NCBI GenBank assembly: GCA_958496175.1
Contig: OY292276.1
Location: 33,686,449 to 33,750,448 of the forward strand
Direction: 5' to 3'
From: Sisyra terminalis
Lineage: Eukaryota > Arthropoda > Insecta > Neuroptera > Sisyridae
Length of the DNA stretch: 64,000 bases
The position numbers and the translations under genes are program-made. This document shows, in pieces, positions 1-9,699 of this stretch (its first letter is position 1; every line of letters begins with the position of its first letter). The notes below the pieces were generated by a model, which made no database searches, was not told the DNA's origin, and saw nothing but the letters and a program-made list of their open reading frames with translations.

Positions 1-956
1 CTGGTTCTTTGCCATTTTCCTCTGGCTCTCCTTTTTTCCTGCACTAGTTCTTTGATTTTTAATGGTAAATTTATGGTCTGGAACAGATGCTTTTCCCTCG
101 GGGTTGCTTGCCAGGCTGCGTTTTGCATTAGACATGTGAAGTGTTCGACTGCTTCTTCTATTTCATGTTCTGTTTTAAGCGGTATTTTTAGATTGGCATT
201 TGTATTTATATGATTTTCAAAGAGTTCCCAGTTTGTTTTCTGAGTGGTTAGCTGGGGACGCGGAGCCTTGAAAATTATATGCGAACTAAGAGTAATGACG
301 ATTGATGAATGGTCAAAGCTTAGTATATCTGTGTTTCCATCTGATTCTACCGCCACGTTCAACTGCGAGATACCTTTTATAACAGCAAAATCAAGCAAAT
401 CTGGGATTTTATTGGAATCTGTAGGCCAATAAGTAGGTTCTCCGGTTGACAAATGAGTAGCGTTGTTCGTTTGGAGAGCCTTGAACAGATTTCGGCCTTT
501 TGTAGTTGTCAATCTTGATCCCCAGGCAGTATGCTTGGCGTTCCAATCTCCTGCTATCAAGAATCTCACTCCTAGATGGGAAATGAGTTCCTGATATTCG
601 TTCGACGTAATAGTATGGCGTGGTGGGCTGTACAGGGCAGCTATATTGATTGGACATGGGAATGCTTGAACCTTAATGACTGAACTTTGGATCTTCTCCG
701 ATAGGAATGATTCTTCCACGTGGTGCTTTATACTGCTTCTTATTATTACCGCTGACCCCCCTCGAGACGTACCATCGGGATGATTGGCATAATAAACCTG
801 GTAATTAGGGATTTTAATGTTGGATCTATCGGTGCAGTGGCTTTCTGAGATGAGTAATAAATCAATATGACTTGCTTTTAGGTAGTGAATGACCTCGTGC
901 AGATGCTTTGCCAAGCCATTTGAGTTCCATGTAGCGATTCTTAGAGCTTGAGACAT
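1..956 (-). CDS. LINE ORF2, endonuclease part (partial, runs off window)
   Basis: The open frame starts at ATG 956-954, immediately after the ORF1 stop (TAAATG), and stays open for 318 codons to the window edge. It is an apurinic-type endonuclease domain of the exo/endo/phosphatase superfamily, which nicks genomic DNA to prime reverse transcription. Visible motifs in order are TWNSNG, ISESHCTD, SRGGSAVIIR, AALYSPPRH, AGDWNAKHTAWGSR, TYWPTDSNKIPDLLDF and SFDHSS. These match the motifs of the complete ORF2 at 31251 (WNANG, IAEAHF, GGDYNAKHQWWGSR, SSDHS). The reverse transcriptase part should lie beyond the left edge. No stop or frameshift is seen. Confidence 0.93.
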   Translation of the reverse strand, partial: MSQALRIATWNSNGLAKHLHEVIHYLKASHIDLLLISESHCTDRSNIKIPNYQVYYANHPDGTSRGGSAVIIRSSIKHHVEESFLSEKIQSSVIKVQAFPCPINIAALYSPPRHTITSNEYQELISHLGVRFLIAGDWNAKHTAWGSRLTTTKGRNLFKALQTNNATHLSTGEPTYWPTDSNKIPDLLDFAVIKGISQLNVAVESDGNTDILSFDHSSIVITLSSHIIFKAPRPQLTTQKTNWELFENHINTNANLKIPLKTEHEIEEAVEHFTCLMQNAAWQATPREKHLFQTINLPLKIKELVQEKRRARGKWQRT

Positions 957-2081
957 TTAGTTATTTTGGGTGAACTTGGTGATTAGCGTGGTGAGCATGG
1001 ATAGTATCATGCTGTTTTGATTGATGAGCTGATCGAATGTTTTTTTAAATTCGTTAAGAAAATTTGTAAGGATATTATTTTCATTCGAAATTTCGTGGAC
1101 GTCTTCTGGTCGAGTTCCCCTTGCAGCTTGGGCATAAGTTATATTTTTCAATGGTGATGTATTGAAGGGGACGTTGGTTTGTTCTGGTTTGGATTCTTTT
1201 CGTAATGGGGATTCGTTATGATTTCTTGCGTTTGTTAGCTGGCGATATAGAGTGCATCCTTTGTAGTTTGCCGGGTGATCACCTTTACAATGAAAACATA
1301 TAGCAGGCGTGTTCCTTTGTTTAGAACAAGTTTTTGTGTCGTGAGACTCGCCACATTTTACACAATTGTATGGTCTCCTACAGTATGTTTTGGAGTGTCC
1401 ATATCTCTGACAACGTGTACATTGTATTATGTCTTTTTTGATTCGTGGAGCCTCTATATCGACTTTTGTATTGCCAAGGTACTGTAGGTTGTAAATGTCT
1501 CGGTTATTTGCGCGTGGTTCCAAGTCAACGAAAAACAAAGGCAATGGTTCCTTAGTTGTCTTTTGTTTTGCGTTGATTATATTTCTTACTTTGTGGCCAT
1601 GCTTCTCCAGTTGGTTGATGATTTCCTCTGTGGGCATCGAGTGATGTAAATGTCGTATGATTACTCGATACGCCCTTTCCTGCTTTAGCTGATACGTATG
1701 GTGAATGATATCTTCATCTCTTAAGTGTCGAACCAACTTTCGGTAAGTTTCATCTGTTAACGGGTTGATTTTAATAGTGTTGTCACTTAAAGCTCTTGTT
1801 ATATACTGTTCGTCATCAACGGCTTTTCCCAGATTTTCTATCATTTTTTTATAATTGGTTACGCCATAAATAAATATTGGAGGTGGCTTTGGTGATTTAA
1901 CTTGTTCCTGCGAATTTGCTGTTTCCATATTTTCTTCGACTTGTAGCACTTCATAACGGTTGTTCAATTGGAGACTCTCTGTGGACTGAGTAATGGTTTT
2001 GGACAATTTCCTTTTTTTGGGTATTGTTTGCCAAGTGTGATGCTTGTTGATATTTGGTGTGTCCATATTTGTTTCATTCAT
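957..2081 (-). CDS. LINE ORF1 protein (Gag-like, zinc knuckles)
   Basis: A 374-residue nucleic-acid-binding protein of a Jockey-type LINE, expected to coat the element RNA. After a low-complexity, Lys/Thr/Gln-rich N-terminus, the middle section (YRVIIRHLHHSMPTEEI through LPLFFVDLEP) matches the PRE_C2HC region that precedes zinc fingers in Jockey Gag proteins. Three CCHC-type knuckles follow: CTRCQRYGHSKTYC, CVKCGESHDTKTC and CFHCKGDHPANYKGC. The C-terminus is Asn/Thr-rich and ends TKFTQNN. The start is the first Met after the AT-rich leader. The stop codon TAA (959-957) directly abuts the ATG of ORF2. The domain order repeats that of the 402-residue ORF1 at 30040, with clear sequence divergence. 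Confidence 0.92.
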   Translation of the reverse strand: MNETNMDTPNINKHHTWQTIPKKRKLSKTITQSTESLQLNNRYEVLQVEENMETANSQEQVKSPKPPPIFIYGVTNYKKMIENLGKAVDDEQYITRALSDNTIKINPLTDETYRKLVRHLRDEDIIHHTYQLKQERAYRVIIRHLHHSMPTEEIINQLEKHGHKVRNIINAKQKTTKEPLPLFFVDLEPRANNRDIYNLQYLGNTKVDIEAPRIKKDIIQCTRCQRYGHSKTYCRRPYNCVKCGESHDTKTCSKQRNTPAICFHCKGDHPANYKGCTLYRQLTNARNHNESPLRKESKPEQTNVPFNTSPLKNITYAQAARGTRPEDVHEISNENNILTNFLNEFKKTFDQLINQNSMILSMLTTLITKFTQNN

Positions 2082-2851
2082 AATTTGCTAAATCTATTTT
2101 TTTTCTTATTCTATTCTTAATCTATTCTTATACTAATGTTATTACTAATCTTACTCTATATTAACATTTAGGCGCTTAATTTAATAATTATTACTAAAAT
2201 GACATATAAGTTTAATGACATCAATTTAATGACATATAAATATAAATATTATTGTTCGTTCGTTTTGATAAAGTTGACAGATTTCTTAGTTCGCTTACAC
2301 GTGTTTTGGCTGGAACCTGTCGAGCTGCTGTTATTGTTCACTTTGTTTTTGCACTCACCCACACTCAGGCGCATCAAGAGTATCTTACACATACACACTG
2401 TTATTTAGTTTTAAATTTTAAGAATTATATATTATAACCTTAATTTTTATGTTCGTATTTTACAGTTTTTTTTGTATTTTGCACTGTTCACCTTTCGGTA
2501 CAGTAATGCTGATTGTTATTGCATGTTGTTTTCATCCCAATTTTTCACTTAACACTCTAATCGTATTTTTAACGAGTTAGTTAGCGCGGCGATCTATTTA
2601 TGAACATTAACCCGATCGCCATTTTTCCACTTCCTAATATGAATCATGAACACATCATGAATTATTTTTGAGTAAAAGGATGACAATTGAGTCTTTGAAT
2701 GTCAAGATTTTGTTTTTAGTTTATTTTGTAGCCTTATATCTCCTAATATTGATGATCGAAGTGAAAATTTTTGAAAAAAGGGCTTAGCTGTATTCTGGAT
2801 ACGACTGTGTGTTGTACGTGATTTTGTGTTCATTTTTTTACGTTTCCGGTA

Positions 2852-3765
2852 GGGGAGACCGGGTACAAAAGTAACGGCGGGTCGAAAGTAACAAATGCTT
2901 TCTAGGCTTATCCAATGAGCGAACTCCGCTTTGCTGCCATCAGGTGATAACCTAAAGCACCCCCCTCAATCGCATTAAATCGTCGCGTGCGCAGTGCATT
3001 GTTAGGTTATATAATAGGAAGTAATGTGTTTTAACGAGCCAAAAGTAAGTTTTTCGACGTTTTCTTATTTATTGTTTACATAGTTGTAAAAAGATCATAG
3101 CAATCCAAATGTTTGCATATCCTGGCATATCCATTCTTGATTGGATAAATTGTACATTGTTTAAATTCATTTTTGTCTAGCACATTCCGTTTTAAAGTTA
3201 TATTACACGTTTTATTAAAAATGATAATGGGTACAAAAGTAATATGTTGCTTTTGTCTTCGTAATGATTTTATTATTAACATCATATTTATATGGATATC
3301 TACTTCAATAGAATGGTTTTCGATACATTTCCGTGTCGATAGTTCTTCATGCAGTAGTTCTTATGCGTTGTTGCGGCATTCGATTGATTCATTTCCTTAA
3401 AATATACTTTTTTTTGAGTATTTAAAATGCTGAATTTGGTTTAAATCATCAATATAAAGTCTTTAAATAAGTAATTTGTTGATTTAACTTTTACTATTGT
3501 TTTCATTAACAACCCCTTTGTCTTTGTTACTTTCGACCCACAACGTGTTACTTTCGATGCGCGTACGTGGTCGAAAGTAACAACTGAGAATTTTTTTAAC
3601 TCTATGTTATTTATATAAAACACACCATATTTTAATAAATCAACTTTCTATTGCGAAGAACATAAACTAAATTTATATGTGGTTATATTCATTTAACGGC
3701 AATAATAACACCCAGCCAGAAATCAAGGTAAAAGTACAAATTTTACTTTTGTATCCGGTCTCTCC
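2852..3765. mobile_element. Non-autonomous DNA transposon (MITE), TA-flanked
   Basis: The terminal inverted repeats begin GGGGAGACCGGGTACAAAAG at the left and read GGAGAGACCGGATACAAAAG from the right end, with 2 mismatches in the first 20 bases. A TA dinucleotide sits on each side (2850-2851 and 3766-3767), the target duplication typical of Tc1/mariner-type elements. The motif GTCGAAAGTAAC recurs just inside the left end (near 2881) and three more times in both orientations at about 3527-3592; GGGTACAAAAGTAA recurs near 3230. Such subterminal repeats often bind transposase. No open frame resembling a transposase is present, so the element would depend on a partner. Exact family unknown. Confidence 0.75.
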
Positions 3766-3768
3766 TAC

Positions 3769-4639
3769 TGTTTCACTCGGTCATATGGTGTTTTATTGGT
3801 ATAACTCAATAGTTCTTGAGAAACTCTTTCCAACCGTATACGATTATTGCATTTAGATTTGACTATTTGACACATATAGGCCGGCATTATTTATATTTGA
3901 TTATATTTTTTATTTAAACACCATACACATTCACGGTAACTATTTTACCTTAATGTTGTACACATGCAATCGATAGATTTTGACGAGAACTGACGATTAA
4001 AATTTAAACGAACGTCGTAGCTTCTCAGTGTCTAAAAATATGTGAAATGAAAAATTGTGAATCATAGCACAAAGTTTTAACTTATTAATTTATAACTTGC
4101 AATAGTTTCGATCCGACATTTATTGCCAGAGGAACTAAGCAATTTGGTTTATTTTTTAAGTCTTTTATCATTAATTCACGAAAACAATGATAAAATGTTG
4201 ATTTGTAAGTGTCTAGATACATTTTTATAATAATGTTCTATTTTTAATTCGTCAACGATAAATAAATTGTTTGTTCTGTCAATTTTATATTTTGTTTGCT
4301 TTATCTTACGAACAGAGTTATTAAATTTTAGATAAATAAATAAATATAAATTGACCAGTACTAAAATGAAAATTTATATTAAAAATTATTAAAAGTGAAA
4401 TACGGTAAATTGGTTTATTATATTTGTTTCATTACGAATTATTGCAAGTATTGTCTCTTTCTGTGAAACCAAAGACATCATACAAAAGCTTTTAAAGACT
4501 TTGAAAACTACATTTTGGGATATCGAAAATATTTAAATTTAAGAAAAAGTAAAAGAATGATTAAGATATGTACTTCTCAAAAGTTATTAAAACGTAATTA
4601 ATAACCTATATTGACGTTTTCCCTTCTTGCCTTCTCCTG
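3769..4639. other. AT-rich spacer
   Basis: No open frame, motif or inverted repeat that I can support. Unique-looking AT-rich sequence. Confidence 0.5.
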
Positions 4640-5200
4640 AAGACCTGATTCCGTGACCAACAGAATAAATAACGCTCACAATAGAAAAATGCTATTTTTA
4701 ATCAAAAATGGAAAATCAATGCTAATGATAGGAAAACTGCAGCTGTCCTTTTCAAACTAAGAAGATCCAATACAGATTAAAAGGTACTAGTAAATGGGTA
4801 AAAATGAAATACTTGGGGGTGCAACTGGATTTCAAATTTAACTTTACTGGATGTAAGATATACCGGAAAGTAATTCCGGTTGGGATTAAAACACAACTTT
4901 TGAGTTAAATCAATGATATAATCAGCCTCAATACTATCAATATTTTGACATCTATACTGTATACTAAGTATAGTATTACTAAGGAAAACAAAAAAATTAC
5001 ATTTTGAACACCACTTAAGGTTTCAATTTTTTTACCTCCTAGTAAATGTTGTAACGATTCAAATAAATAGAAATCCGATGGAATAACTTTGGAAGATTAT
5101 AGTGGATACGACAATATTAACCCTCTTAATTTATTAGTTTTTCCATGGCTTTTCTTCTGCAGAGTAGTCTTCCATTACCGTGTTGCACTAAAATTTTCTC

Positions 5201-5226
5201 TGTTAACAGTTCTTGAACTGTTAACA
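5201..5226. repeat. Perfect 12-bp palindrome in the mariner relic
   Basis: TGTTAACAGTTC, two T bases, then GAACTGTTAACA: a perfect hairpin with 12-bp arms. It lies upstream of the C-terminal remnant on the coding strand. Function unknown; it may be a by-product of an internal deletion. Confidence 0.8.
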
Positions 5227-5292
5227 ATAGTTCTTTAGTTAGAATAGTTCTTTCGGTATTTGGATGATCGACCAAGATTGATTAGCACTATT

Positions 5293-5577
5293 TTACAGCT
5301 CTTCGGCTTTTGGGCATACATTTGTCACCATTTTCTCCCTTAACTTCCATTTGGTTAACTTTTTGCCATTCTTCGTTGGCACCAGTTGAATAAGTAAAAA
5401 ATTACCAAATCTGAACTTAAGAAAATTCATTTGGCATTTATAAACATCTATGCACTTAGATAAACCAATAAACATTGAAAATGTTTTAGTTACAATTTTG
5501 CGTTGCTTATAGTATGTAATGAAACTTATAGTATGTATTACCGAATTTGTATTCCTTTGGGTTTTTTGTTTTGCCAT
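5293..5577 (-). pseudogene. Mariner transposase N-terminal remnant
   Basis: A 94-residue open frame inside the mariner. The first 45 residues sit where the first helix-turn-helix would be. KCQMNFLKFRFGNF at about residues 48-61 fits the conserved CQxWFxKFRxGNF stretch of mariner transposases. After that the frame no longer follows the family, and it ends at VCPKAEEL. It lacks the catalytic DD34D core, so it is a remnant of the element's transposase and not a working enzyme. Assignment rests on a short motif plus its position between mariner-type inverted repeats. Confidence 0.55.
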
Positions 5578-6060
5578 TTCAATATAGAATTCGGAAAAAA
5601 AATATTTTGTAGTTTTTTATACATTAATAATTCATTCTAATCAAAAAATGTCTTTAGTAAGTACCACTTTCAAATAACTTATAAGCAGATAAATGGCAAT
5701 GGAATGACTATAGGTTTAAAACCGAAATTACTTTCCGGTACACCTAGTATATGAAGGTAGCTAAAAGCAAAGTAATGACTGTAATATCCTGTATCCATTT
5801 CTAAACAGGCAATCCAAGTTGTTTATTATGAACAAAATGATAATATATTAAATCGCGCTCAGACCTGTAATAACATACGCATGTCCAGGTTGAAATTCGC
5901 TAAGCAAAATTATATATCAAATATTATATATTCAGAGACCACAAAACAAATTGCTAAGAATGCTGGGGAGGTACCCATCAAGTTATAGGATCCTTGATCT
6001 ACACGAGGAACTAAAAGTGCTACCCCTAGATCTATATATTCTGTCCTAAACACAAAAACT

Positions 6061-6960
6061 TTGTATAAATGGTAAAAATAATCTTAGCCAGCCATAATTA
6101 ATTAGAGGTACCAGTAACTACATTCTCGATGACCTATATTAGAAATATCAAAAATACAGACATAAGAGAACATTGCTTTACTGAACTAATTAAAAAAACA
6201 ATATTTGAGTTTTTCTAGTTATTGTAATTAATCTTTCCCCAACACAAACACCAATTACAATGTATTATGTAAACCCAAATCTGTTTGATCCTAGTTCAGG
6301 ATTTGGTTGATTGGTTTCCAGTTGGTTGGTTGTTTGGTTTATGCAAGGTATATCTTACACCAAATTATATGTAAACAAAAAGTACTTATTTTGTACATAA
6401 TAAGAGCAATACATTGTATTTTATTATATATATTTATGATTTATTAGGTTATTTGAAAAATGTTCAAAACTTGTTGTACTTAGAGATTAATTAAGATTTC
6501 ATGTGCATTAATAATTTTTCGGGTTCCAAATTCATTAAAGAAAATTAAATTTTTAAAAATTGCGAAAAACTTTCTATGAATTAACGATTCTAACTTTCAG
6601 TCTATTTTACAAACAGTATGACAAAACAGAACAAGGATAAAACAAAACGTATAATATTTATGTTCTTGAGGTATATTCAATATCACTTGTCACAATTATC
6701 TCACTCTTTTCTAAAGCACATGAAATGTGAACTTTGAATTTTATTAGCGGTATTGTATTGTCTCAGGCTCTATTCTATTCGATCACGTATAAGGATAAAA
6801 GCATAAAATAACATTTGCGTAAAATACAATAAAAATGAAAAGAAGAATTAGTTTTTAATGAGACCACCATATCCAAAAGATGAGTCGATACTCGATACCA
6901 CATCAAACCTTTTCAAATTTTAAAAGAAAAAAATATACTTTTTGCTTTTATAACTTCCTT
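6061..6960. other. AT-rich spacer
   Basis: No coding signal. A short GGTTG/TTGGT-rich run occurs near 6300-6345. Nothing else is supportable. Confidence 0.45.
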
Positions 6961-6961
6961 C

Positions 6962-7240
6962 GATTAAGTCAAGTGCATGCACAAAATAGGGCGGGGGAGG
7001 AAACTGCATCTCACGTATTATTTGACTACCCAGGTATCTATAACTCAAAGCCGTCTAAGCTCTCTTGGGCCACCTGGACATGAGCTGGAAAATTTCAATA
7101 AATATCCAATTGGTTGTCTGCTGTGATTTATTTCGATAGCAGACCTGTCCAATTAGAACTAGCGACAAATATGGGTCACAATAGTTCTTTTTAAGAATAG
7201 CTCTTTTAGGGGGCAGCGCAGTGAAACTCCTAGTAAACAT
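6962..7240 (+). pseudogene. Retroelement RNase H C-terminal relic
   Basis: The plus-strand translation around 6970-7035 reads VHAQNRAGEETASHVLFDYP, resembling the 'EETASHxLxxCPxL' zinc-like tail after the RNase H domain of LINE pol proteins. The Cys residues of the motif are mutated. Further degenerate sequence follows to about 7240 (LSWATWT, then a stop). It is a short 3' fragment of an old LINE whose clade is not determinable. It is unrelated to the intact Jockey element, which has no RNase H domain. Confidence 0.5.
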
Positions 7241-7330
7241 CCCCAGAATGATGAATGAATGAACTTCATAAGATATTTTTGGTTCAGAATTCTAAAATTT
7301 TTAGATAAAATAACTGTATATATTAGTTTA

Positions 7331-7460
7331 ATCAGCTTATGGGATTTTTGGTCTAAAAATCCGAAGGGGGACCGAAAGAGGACGAAACGTTCTACGAAGA
7401 TCGAATAAAAATAATTATGAAAATATTTGATTTTTTGTCCAAAAATCCCATGAGCTGTTG
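7331..7460. repeat. Small inverted-repeat (foldback) element
   Basis: The arms are about 28 bp: CAGCTTATGGGATTTTTGG at 7333 and, read from the other strand at 7458, CAGCTCATGGGATTTTTGG. The spacer of about 65 bp is more GC-rich than its surroundings (CCGAAGGGGGACCGAAAGAG). The whole unit is about 130 bp and looks like a tiny MITE or solo foldback unit. No clear target duplication. Confidence 0.65.
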
Positions 7461-9059
7461 AAATTTAACAAAGAATGGACATTAACCGAGTCAATGTATA
7501 CATAAAATTCTGTGAGTTAGGATTCAAAACCTATTTTTGTTTTAAAGGGAGAAATTATTTAAGATTCATTAATAAATAATCATTAAAATAATTAATTAAC
7601 AAACACTTTCCTCATTGTTGCCATAGTGAGTGTTTAAAATAAATATATATCAGGTAAGTAAGTAAGTATAAATCTGGTATTTTTTAAAATTATAGCTTCT
7701 TGATTTGACTGGCATTTGTACATTTAAATACTTCAAGCATCATACTTTAGTAGGTATAATTTTTGACCGCAAATTTGAAATCTACATAAAAAATTATAGC
7801 TTTAAATATAAAATATTTTATAGTTTGTCTAATTCACGTAATAAGATACTCATTTTTTTTCTTGTAATTTGAAATGACATCACGTACTTTCTATTACGAC
7901 TTTTTCTTCGCAAAATATGTAAATTATTTTGAATGAAATCATAAAAAAGAGGTTTGATGAATCATATTATATTTAATGTGGATTACAAAAAAAAGCATTG
8001 ACATATTGTACTCGACATTAGATTTAATTTGTAAATAAATAATCTTTTAATTATAAATATTAATAAAACTGACGATAATTTTTATATTCCAAGGATTTTA
8101 TAAATTATCATCGTCCCAGATAATGATTTTGCTTTTGAATGTCTAGACTAGCTAAAGTACATAAAAAATTGCGCTAGTTTAAATGTAAGAGTGCATAGCT
8201 TGATTTTTGTCTTTGGCGTAGCGATACCTAAAACATTCAATAGCCAGTATAGTTGAAAAATGGATGGTGAGATACGACCTGAGCCACATTGCCTTGGGAT
8301 GTTGATAAATTAAAGATGTTGTCCTTTCTTCTAATCCTGAATATTTTATAATATTTCACCGAACGAAAAAAAAAGGAAAGAGAGAGATTTTAGGTATTCA
8401 TTTTATTGGAGAAAAATTTGAACCAATAGAAACTTTGTTTGTATCTATAGTATATTTACTTTTAAAGGGAACTAAAAATTAAAAACAGGAAAGGACATGT
8501 GTAAATAAACCATTGTTTTTAAATTAAATTTTGCGAAAATAAGTTTTTTTTTTCTAGACATAGAAATAGTAAGATACTAGTCGCACACCTACAGCGTATT
8601 GTCTTATTATGCATTAAAAAGGACGTTTTCAATTATTAACGCTCAATGGATATGTGAGAGGCTGTGCATTAATAACTTGTATTTGAGATTGAATTGTAAG
8701 AGAGATTTGTATTTTTCTTACAATTTCAATTTAATTTAGGTAAAAAGCACTCAATGCTCCTAGCCTAATACAAAAGCAGCGATAATTATTACAAAAGCAG
8801 AGAACTTAAAATACCATCCAAGTATATACGATTCAAGTACAGTTATATTCAGTTACAAGTTACAATTATAGTATTATTATCCAAGTACATTATACATACG
8901 ATGCATTCATTTACACTTACTTCAATCAAAACATTGATTGAACATAAATATCAACATTGCTTCTGTACTCGTATAATTGCTGTCATAACAATGATTAAAT
9001 CTTCATAAAATTAATTGAGCAATGGAAGGTGTCAGGTAAGGGTGAGTGCTGTTTATTAT
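7461..9059. other. AT-rich spacer
   Basis: No open frame of note and no recognised repeat. Confidence 0.45.
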
Positions 9060-9690
9060 TAAAATTACCAAGTAACGATATGGCGGAGGAGTACAGGGCG
9101 TGCAATTGTAAACAGCTTGATTAGTGAAAATTTAAAAGCGATGGAAGTTCAACGATCTACAGTCTGCAATTGTGTCAGAACATATTATCAGAACAATAAT
9201 TCTGTCATTACTGCACAACAGTTGTTTTCTGGCCATAATAAGATCCAAACCCTGCCTGACCGAAATAACATACGAAAATAAATTAAATGTTTGCTCCACC
9301 ATTAAAATTTAGAATAGGGTCGCTCACTTGTTGTCAAAGTCGTAGAAATATTCGAATTTGTTCGGACAATTAATTTGTGAAAATCCAACAATATCTTCTC
9401 GTTAGAGAAACCAAGCATTTAACTTAAACAATTACGCAATTTTGCGAGATTATTTCAAATTTTTAGCTTCACTTTTGCAACAATTTAATGATCACAATAC
9501 AAGAACATGGTTTCAACAAGATGTTGCAACTTGTCACACTTTTTATAATTCAATTGAAATCGTAAGGGAATTATTCCTCAATAAGCTTATTTCGCGAAGA
9601 TGTAATGTTAACTGGCCATCATGCATCCAGACATGAGTTCTTTGAACTATTTGCTATGAGGATTTTTTAAATAGAGGATGCACTTCATTT
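9060..9690 (+). pseudogene. Mariner-like transposase relic (DUF4817-type)
   Basis: The best part is a 64-codon frame at 9442-9636 with TWFQQDVATCHT, then IEIVRELFLNKLISRRCNVN and WPS. This is the familiar WFQQDGATCHT catalytic-Asp segment of the Tc1/mariner-like transposases often annotated with a DUF4817 N-terminus in insects. The next segment, normally WPxRSPDL...DYFLWG, is shifted and stopped (TICYEDFL after stops). Upstream, at about 9080-9430, fragments of the N-terminal half (MAEEYRACNCK, RIGSLTCCQSRRN) appear between stops. Inactive. The same transposase group is represented by its C-terminus at 60402-60690. Confidence 0.7.
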
Positions 9691-9699
9691 TATAACAAA

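Larger units (their letters stand above)
1..2625 (-). mobile_element. Jockey-clade non-LTR retrotransposon, 5' part (cut by window edge)
   Basis: A LINE read on the minus strand, holding a 5' UTR, a complete ORF1 and the first 318 codons of ORF2. The rest of ORF2, the 3' UTR and the tail lie outside the window. The 5' boundary near 2622 is inferred: ATGGCGATCGGG there (minus strand) resembles ATGGCGACCGTG at the start of the complete element at 29380. The 5' UTR (2082-2622) becomes very AT-rich just before ORF1, as in that element. Both reading frames are open, so this copy is fairly young. Its ORF1 differs clearly from the one at 30040, so it is a different family of the same clade. Confidence 0.88.
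4861..5740 (-). mobile_element. Degenerate mariner-like transposon, nested in LINE relic
   Basis: Terminal inverted repeats read TACCGGAAAGTAATTCCGGT at the left and TACCGGAAAGTAATTTCGGT from the right, one mismatch in 20. The outermost TA on each side is the expected target duplication. Minus-strand coding remnants run from right to left. A 94-codon open frame at 5577-5293 contains KCQMNFLKFRFGNF, like the CQxWFxKFRxGNF stretch of the mariner N-terminal DNA-binding domain. At about 5075-4890 the remnant DFYLFESLQHLLGGKKIETL and, later, IEADYIID match the mariner C-terminus. Mariners are normally about 1.3 kb, so this 880-bp copy has lost internal sequence. It interrupts the LINE relic and therefore inserted later. 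Confidence 0.8.
4640..6060 (+). pseudogene. Decayed Jockey-type reverse transcriptase tail, split by a mariner
   Basis: The plus-strand translation, with stops and frameshifts, gives the 3' part of a LINE reverse transcriptase. At about 4705-4770 it reads KWKINANDRKTAAVLFKLRR, and at 4805-4850 MKYLGVQLDFKFNF, which is the family's YLGxxLD motif. After the mariner insertion it continues with ALRPVITYACPG (near 5855) and RPQNKLLRMLGRYPSSYRILDLHEEL (5938-6013, quoted in short here as RPQNKLLRMLG and LDLHEEL). These follow the order seen in the intact ORF2 at 31251. The copy is old, lacks the catalytic YADD portion and cannot be functional. Confidence 0.75.
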
